DNA from: an uncultured Neisseriaceae bacterium | GTDB taxonomy: Bacteria > Pseudomonadota > Gammaproteobacteria > Burkholderiales > UBA11063 | Direction of reading: 5' to 3' | Assembly: GCA_937952895.1 (NCBI GenBank) | Contig: CALFYC010000008.1 | Location: 1 to 10,448, forward strand | Length of the DNA stretch: 10,448 nucleotides | Part shown: positions 6,636 through 10,448 of the stretch, in pieces | Position numbering within the stretch: the stretch's first letter is position 1 | Layout of the letters: each line of letters starts with the position of its first letter | Notes under the pieces: generated by a model | What the model was told of the DNA's origin: nothing | The model's database searches: none | Seen by the model: the letters and a program-made list of their open reading frames with translations, nothing else | Translations under genes and position numbers: made by a program

Positions 6636-7520
6636 ATGAGTGTTTTAGTTAACAAAAATACCAAGGTTTTAGTGCAAGGATTCACTGGTAAAAATGGCAC
6701 ATTCCATTCTGAACAAGCTTTAGCATATGGAACTAAAGTTGTTGGTGGTGTTACTCCAGGTAAAGGCGGGATGACTCATTTGGGTCTTCCTGTATTTAAT
6801 ACCATGAGAGAAGCGGTTGATCAAACAAAAGCCGATGCATCAGTTATTTATGTTCCAGCACCATTTGTGCTTGATTCAATTGTTGAAGCAGTTGATGCAG
6901 GAGTTAAACTTATTGTTTGTATTACCGAAGGTGTACCGACTTTAGATATGCTAAAAGTTAAGCGTTATGTAGAAAATTCAGGGAGTTTACTTATTGGACC
7001 AAACTGTCCGGGAATTATAACACCAGATGAATGTAAAATTGGCATTATGCCAGGCCATATTCATTTAAAAGGTAAAATTGGAATTGTTTCACGTTCTGGC
7101 ACTTTAACTTATGAAGCTGTGGCGCAAACTACTAAGTTAGGGTTAGGTCAATCAACCTGTATCGGAATTGGTGGTGATCCAATTCCTGGTATGTCACATG
7201 TGGATACTTTAGCATTATTTCAAAATGATCCAGAAACTCAAGCAATTATTATGATTGGTGAAATTGGTGGGACCGCTGAAGAAGAGGCTGCTGAATTTGT
7301 AAAATCAAATGTTACTAAACCAGTAGTTGGTTACATTGCTGGCGTTACTGCACCCAAAGGAAAACGTATGGGACATGCTGGAGCAATTATTTCTGGTGGT
7401 AAAGGAACAGCTGAAGAAAAATTTGCAGCATTTGAAAAAGCCGGAATTACTTATACACGCTCACCTGCAGAATTAGGTTCAACTATGTATAATTTACTCA
7501 AAAGTAAAAACATGCTCTAA
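6636..7520 (+). CDS. sucD: Succinyl-CoA synthetase (ADP-forming) alpha subunit
   Basis: SucD is the CoA-binding, phosphohistidine-carrying subunit and pairs with SucC in the cytosol. The 294 residues are close to E. coli SucD (289) and align throughout. The N-terminal Rossmann-type CoA-binding domain shows VQGFTGKNGTFHSEQ (13-27), GGVTPGKGG (37-45) and VIYVPAPF. GPNCPG carries Cys124 at the CoA site. The C-terminal half has the active-site His247 in KRMGHAGAII (243-252), which carries the phosphate between the subunits, and Glu209 in MIGEIGG, which matches the glutamate that steadies phosphohistidine in E. coli. All residues expected for activity are present. It is second in the sucCD unit, starting 161 bases after sucC, and is closed by a strong hairpin terminator. 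The C-terminus carries a few extra residues (KSKNML). Confidence 0.98.
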   Translation: MSVLVNKNTKVLVQGFTGKNGTFHSEQALAYGTKVVGGVTPGKGGMTHLGLPVFNTMREAVDQTKADASVIYVPAPFVLDSIVEAVDAGVKLIVCITEGVPTLDMLKVKRYVENSGSLLIGPNCPGIITPDECKIGIMPGHIHLKGKIGIVSRSGTLTYEAVAQTTKLGLGQSTCIGIGGDPIPGMSHVDTLALFQNDPETQAIIMIGEIGGTAEEEAAEFVKSNVTKPVVGYIAGVTAPKGKRMGHAGAIISGGKGTAEEKFAAFEKAGITYTRSPAELGSTMYNLLKSKNML

Positions 7521-7546
7521 TTAATCATCGATATAGTTAAAAATGA

Positions 7547-7579
7547 TAAAGGCCACATAATTACAAAATGTGGCCTTTA
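7547..7579. terminator. Two-way terminator between sucD and the APC permease gene
   Basis: TAAAGGCCACAT (7547-7558) pairs perfectly over 12 bases with ATGTGGCCTTTA (7568-7579) around a 9-base loop. TTTTAT follows on the + strand, and the minus strand reads TCATTTTTAA past the stem. The hairpin lies between convergent genes, 26 bases after the sucD stop and 23 bases past the permease stop, so it can serve both. Confidence 0.9.
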
Positions 7580-7602
7580 TTTTATATTAGTCAGTGATCA
7601 AT

Positions 7603-9141
7603 TCAATTTTTCATTAAATTCTTTTGATGAATCATTAAAAAATAACAAATAACACTTAAACCTAAGAAAATTACTAGATTAGTTACGTTTTGCATATAAC
7701 CATTTTCTTGCAAATAACTAAAAAACCCAGTAAATACAAGACAACCAAACATTGTCCATGATGAAGCAAAAGATCTACACCAATTGCTAAAATTAAATTT
7801 GTATAATACCATACAATAAACTATAAAAAATAAAACATGAACAAATAAAGCTACAACAATTGCTCTAGTTCCGCTTTGAATAAGTAAATAACTTAAAATT
7901 AAAAAACAAGCTAAACTAATTGTTTTACCAAAAGGAACTTTAAACCATCTTGACATATTAGGTTGAGAATTACGTAATTTAGTAAAAGATACAGGAACAG
8001 CTATACATGAAATCAACTGAAAAACCGTAATTACAATCATTATCTTTTGCCAACTAGAAAAGAATAATAAAACTAGAAATGCTAATACCAAAGTAAAAAT
8101 TAATGAAGAACGAGATAATTTAAACTGAGGATGAAGAGAAGCAAAAAATTTCGGCATTTGACCATCTTCAGCCATTGAATTTAACATTCTAGCACCAGAA
8201 CCTGAATATACAATTCCGGTTCCTGATGGACTTAATGCTGAATCTGCATATAATACAAGAGCCAACCAATTGATTCCAAGCAAACTTGCAAGTTGAGCTA
8301 AAGGTGAGGTAAATTCAATTTTATGCCAACCTTGTGCAACTTTAGCAGGATCAAGAGCACCGATAAAAGCAATTTGTAAAATTATGTAAATAAATAAGCA
8401 AATTAAAATTGAGCAAACTAAGGCAATTGGCATATTTTTTTGTGGATTTTTTAATTCACTGGCAAAAATAGTAATTAAGCTAAAACCGTAAAAAGCATAG
8501 AATATTCCACAGTTTACTATAGCTGAAAATATTGATGTAATTCCATATGGAGCTACTGTATGTTTATATAGTGTAAAATTCCCAGGATGAAATGCAGTAT
8601 AAATAATTACTACCCCAGTTAAAGTTGGCACAATTAATTTTATTATTGTAATAAAATTATTTGAATGAGCTAAGGATTTAATTCCCCAATAATTTAAAAT
8701 GCCATAAATTAGAATAACTATGCCTATTAAGCCAGTCCCAATCCAAGTAAGGTGTTCATGGATAATTATCTTATCAGCCAAGCCAGGAATTGATGCACTC
8801 AAATACTGGACAGTTGCTGTTGCTTCCGATGGGACAATCAATAGGGCTGCAAACCAGTTAGATATCGCTAAAACAAATCCTAATTCTGGATTGTGGCTAA
8901 TAGTAAATAGCCTTGCAAATAAGCTACGCTCTGGATAAATAGTTGAAATTTCAGCTAATAAAAAAGCAATCATAATTGAGATAATTGCACCAATTATCCA
9001 TGAAATAATTGCAGCAGGTCCAGTATATTGGGCTGAATAGTAACTAGCAAATAACCAACCACTCCCAACAATTGTTCCAATCCCCAAGCAAATTGCTGAA
9101 AATAAATTGGCCTTATGCCCTAATTCATGGTTTGTATCCAT
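7603..9141 (-). CDS. APC-superfamily amino acid permease, YveA (aspartate:proton symporter)-like
   Basis: This 512-residue inner-membrane protein has about 12-14 hydrophobic segments. The first helix carries the broken-helix motif GIGTIVGSGWLFA (20-32), where APC carriers bind the substrate backbone. A second signature, FYAFYGF (214-220) followed by Glu229 and KNP (231-233), is typical of the family. Middle segments FIGALDPAKVAQGW and YADSALSPSGTG closely follow recalled sequence of Bacillus subtilis YveA, a 520-residue aspartate:proton symporter. The APC call is firm; the aspartate substrate is inference from that resemblance. The start at 9139-9141 has a weak GGA 6 bases upstream, and an earlier start is not supported. 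It is a single gene, convergent with sucD, and lies 200 bases downstream of dsbD on the same strand. No convincing promoter was found, so expression from its own weak promoter or by read-through from dsbD are both possible. Confidence 0.9.
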   Translation of the reverse strand: MDTNHELGHKANLFSAICLGIGTIVGSGWLFASYYSAQYTGPAAIISWIIGAIISIMIAFLLAEISTIYPERSLFARLFTISHNPELGFVLAISNWFAALLIVPSEATATVQYLSASIPGLADKIIIHEHLTWIGTGLIGIVILIYGILNYWGIKSLAHSNNFITIIKLIVPTLTGVVIIYTAFHPGNFTLYKHTVAPYGITSIFSAIVNCGIFYAFYGFSLITIFASELKNPQKNMPIALVCSILICLFIYIILQIAFIGALDPAKVAQGWHKIEFTSPLAQLASLLGINWLALVLYADSALSPSGTGIVYSGSGARMLNSMAEDGQMPKFFASLHPQFKLSRSSLIFTLVLAFLVLLFFSSWQKIMIVITVFQLISCIAVPVSFTKLRNSQPNMSRWFKVPFGKTISLACFLILSYLLIQSGTRAIVVALFVHVLFFIVYCMVLYKFNFSNWCRSFASSWTMFGCLVFTGFFSYLQENGYMQNVTNLVIFLGLSVICYFLMIHQKNLMKN

Positions 9142-9240
9142 ATTATGTCCATTTAAATACTTATTAATATAATGACTATTTTTATTTTAAGAACTGTTGA
9201 TTATCCATAATAAAAAATTAATGGAAATCATTTTTTAAAT

Positions 9241-9272
9241 ATAATTATTTTCTTGTAAATAGGCTAAAATAA
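9241..9272 (-). pseudogene. Possible remnant of a second APC permease gene
   Basis: Upstream of the permease gene, the minus strand contains TATTTACAAGAAAATAATTA, which matches the permease's own TATTTGCAAGAAAATGGTTA (codons around residues 475-482, near 7697-7716) at 17 of 20 positions, and the likeness extends a few bases on each side. It is out of frame and too decayed to code. A tandem copy of which only the 3' end survives would explain it. Chance similarity in AT-rich DNA is a real alternative. Confidence 0.2.
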
Positions 9273-9306
9273 TATCATCAGCCCTATTAAAACCTTATAA
9301 GAAAAT
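9247..9306. repeat. Imperfect long inverted repeat between dsbD and the permease gene
   Basis: ATTTTCTTGTAA (9247-9258) is complementary to TTATAAGAAAAT (9295-9306) at 11 of 12 positions, the exception being a G-U pair in + strand RNA. Inside it, AATAGGCT (9258-9265) pairs with AGCCCTATT (9280-9288) with one bulged base. The two stems would stack into a hairpin of about 60 bases. It could act as a weak terminator or 3' stabiliser for dsbD, or be the remains of a small repeat element. There is no U-run at the expected end for the minus strand. Confidence 0.35.
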
Positions 9307-9341
9307 AACCTATATCTAAAAGAGCATAAATTATACATGAA

Positions 9342-10448
9342 CTATAAGCAATTGGGTAAATGTTTTACAAAAGCTTCGTGGTTTATATAACCAACAATAG
9401 TACATTTTTTATTTACATTTCCTTTTTTATTAATAAATAATAAAGTGGGCGGAGCTAATACATTAAATTGATCTTTTAAATTTTTACTATCTTGATCATT
9501 ACTAGTAATATCTACTTTTATTAATATATAATTTTTTAATAAATCACGCACTATCGGATCTTGCCAAGTTGTTGCGTCCATTTCCTTACAAGCAACACAC
9601 CAATTAGCAAAAAAATCTATTATTACAGGTTGGTTTTGCTGTTTAGCTATATTTAACCTTTTACTTAACTGAGCTAAATTAATTACATTTACAAATTTAT
9701 TTTCATTTTGATTGGGAATTAATAATTTTATATTTTGTGTATACCAAATTGAACTAATTACCAATATAATTGTTCCAATAACGGTTAAACTATTTAGTTT
9801 GACCTTTCTATGAAACCCATAGTAAAATAAAAATATAGCTAAACTCAATAACCAAATATAGATTAAAAGGTAAGTCCAAGATTTTACAATTATATTAGAT
9901 AAAATATAAATTGACATAAATAACATTAAAAAACCTAACAACTGTTTAATCATTATCATCCAATTGCCACTTCGAGGTAAAACCTTATTTCCAAAAACTG
10001 ACATTATTAGTAATGGTAATCCACTACCAACTCCTAGAATAAATAAAGCAATTGCTCCAAAAACAATATTTCCTGTAGAGCCAATATAGAGTAAAACCCC
10101 AGCAAGTGCTGGAGTGACACATGGAGATAATACTAATGTTGATAATGCACCCACTAATAATATACTTATTCCTGATTGTGGGGCTTTAACTTGAGTAAAT
10201 CTACTTTCTAGAAATTTTGGTAGTTGTAGATTAACAACACCAAATAATGACACTGCAAATAGTATAAATAATATTATGGTTATAATTTTTATCCATATAT
10301 TTTGTAAGATTACTTGTAACAAATTTCCTGATTGTGCTGCTATTATTCCTGAAATAGCATATGCTAGAGCACTTCCAATTACATAATAACTAGCTAAAAT
10401 AAATGCACGCCTTGTTGTTGGGTGTTTATTTACAATAATTGTTAATAA
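9342..10448 (-). CDS. dsbD: Thiol:disulfide interchange protein DsbD, C-terminal part (N-terminus outside window)
   Basis: DsbD is an inner-membrane protein that passes electrons from cytosolic thioredoxin to periplasmic partners such as DsbC and cytochrome c maturation proteins. The frame is open to the window edge, so 368 residues of the C-terminal part are seen and there is no start codon. Visible are about seven membrane helices, with Cys110 (visible numbering) in LSPCVTP, the second redox cysteine of the membrane domain. A periplasmic thioredoxin-like domain (about 250-368) follows, with WCVACK (Cys284 and Cys287) and the cis-proline in APPTLLF. Alignment by eye with E. coli DsbD runs through QLP, SPC, GLPL, VFGN, DWCVACKE-like and NVL-PT blocks. 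Two extra cysteines near the end (visible 349 and 367) are not in the E. coli domain as I recall it. The missing part should hold the N-terminal periplasmic domain, if present, and the first membrane cysteine. The downstream gene is the APC permease. Confidence 0.95.
   Translation of the reverse strand, partial: LLTIIVNKHPTTRRAFILASYYVIGSALAYAISGIIAAQSGNLLQVILQNIWIKIITIILFILFAVSLFGVVNLQLPKFLESRFTQVKAPQSGISILLVGALSTLVLSPCVTPALAGVLLYIGSTGNIVFGAIALFILGVGSGLPLLIMSVFGNKVLPRSGNWMIMIKQLLGFLMLFMSIYILSNIIVKSWTYLLIYIWLLSLAIFLFYYGFHRKVKLNSLTVIGTIILVISSIWYTQNIKLLIPNQNENKFVNVINLAQLSKRLNIAKQQNQPVIIDFFANWCVACKEMDATTWQDPIVRDLLKNYILIKVDITSNDQDSKNLKDQFNVLAPPTLLFINKKGNVNKKCTIVGYINHEAFVKHLPNCL

Noticed and set aside
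8720..8938. Plus-strand open frame opposite the permease gene
   Set aside because: Antisense shadow of membrane-helix codons; no ribosome binding site.
10320..10322. TTG codon as the start of DsbD
   Set aside because: The frame continues upstream to the window edge with residues that match DsbD (for example RRAFILASYYVIGSALAY), so the gene is simply cut by the window.

Overview
The window is AT-rich bacterial DNA, by eye about one-third G+C. The protein-level look of SucC and SucD, together with a Gram-negative lipoprotein and DsbD, suggests a low-G+C gammaproteobacterium, possibly near the Francisella-like lineages. That placement is inference from recalled sequence similarity, not a search.

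Layout, left to right. Positions 1-351 hold no convincing gene but contain a possible promoter. At 352-1206 (+) lies a type I methionine-aminopeptidase-like M24 protein. It keeps all five metal ligands but has lost the catalytic histidine equivalent to E. coli His79 and the residues of the methionine pocket. Positions 1207-1761 are a gene-poor stretch with two short minus-strand coding remnants, one of which may be the end of a DUF1778/TacA-type antitoxin, and a terminator. At 1762-5064 (-) is an 1100-residue lipoprotein made of a lipobox, a Gly/Ser and Pro linker, several Ig-like modules with Cys pairs, and a C-terminal DUF1554-like domain. A 243-base divergent control region separates it from sucC (5308-6474, +) and sucD (6636-7520, +), the two subunits of succinyl-CoA synthetase. 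A strong two-way hairpin terminator ends sucD. Then come an APC-family permease close to the YveA aspartate:proton symporter group (7603-9141, -) and the C-terminal two-thirds or so of DsbD (9342-10448, -, cut by the window edge).

The genes do not form one pathway. sucCD are TCA-cycle housekeeping genes standing without sucAB next to them. DsbD delivers reducing power to the periplasm, and the cysteine-rich lipoprotein is the kind of exported protein whose folding depends on periplasmic thiol chemistry, but nothing here links the two directly.

The observations most worth a second look are: (1) the MetAP-like protein with a rebuilt active-site pocket; (2) a slippery-looking T_TTA_AAA stretch at the sucC stop codon, whose -1 frame stays open for 54 codons almost to the sucD start, inside an unusually wide sucC-sucD gap; (3) the modular DUF1554 lipoprotein; and (4) remnants of decayed genes in the two main gaps. 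No CRISPR array, tRNA, rRNA or intact mobile element was seen.
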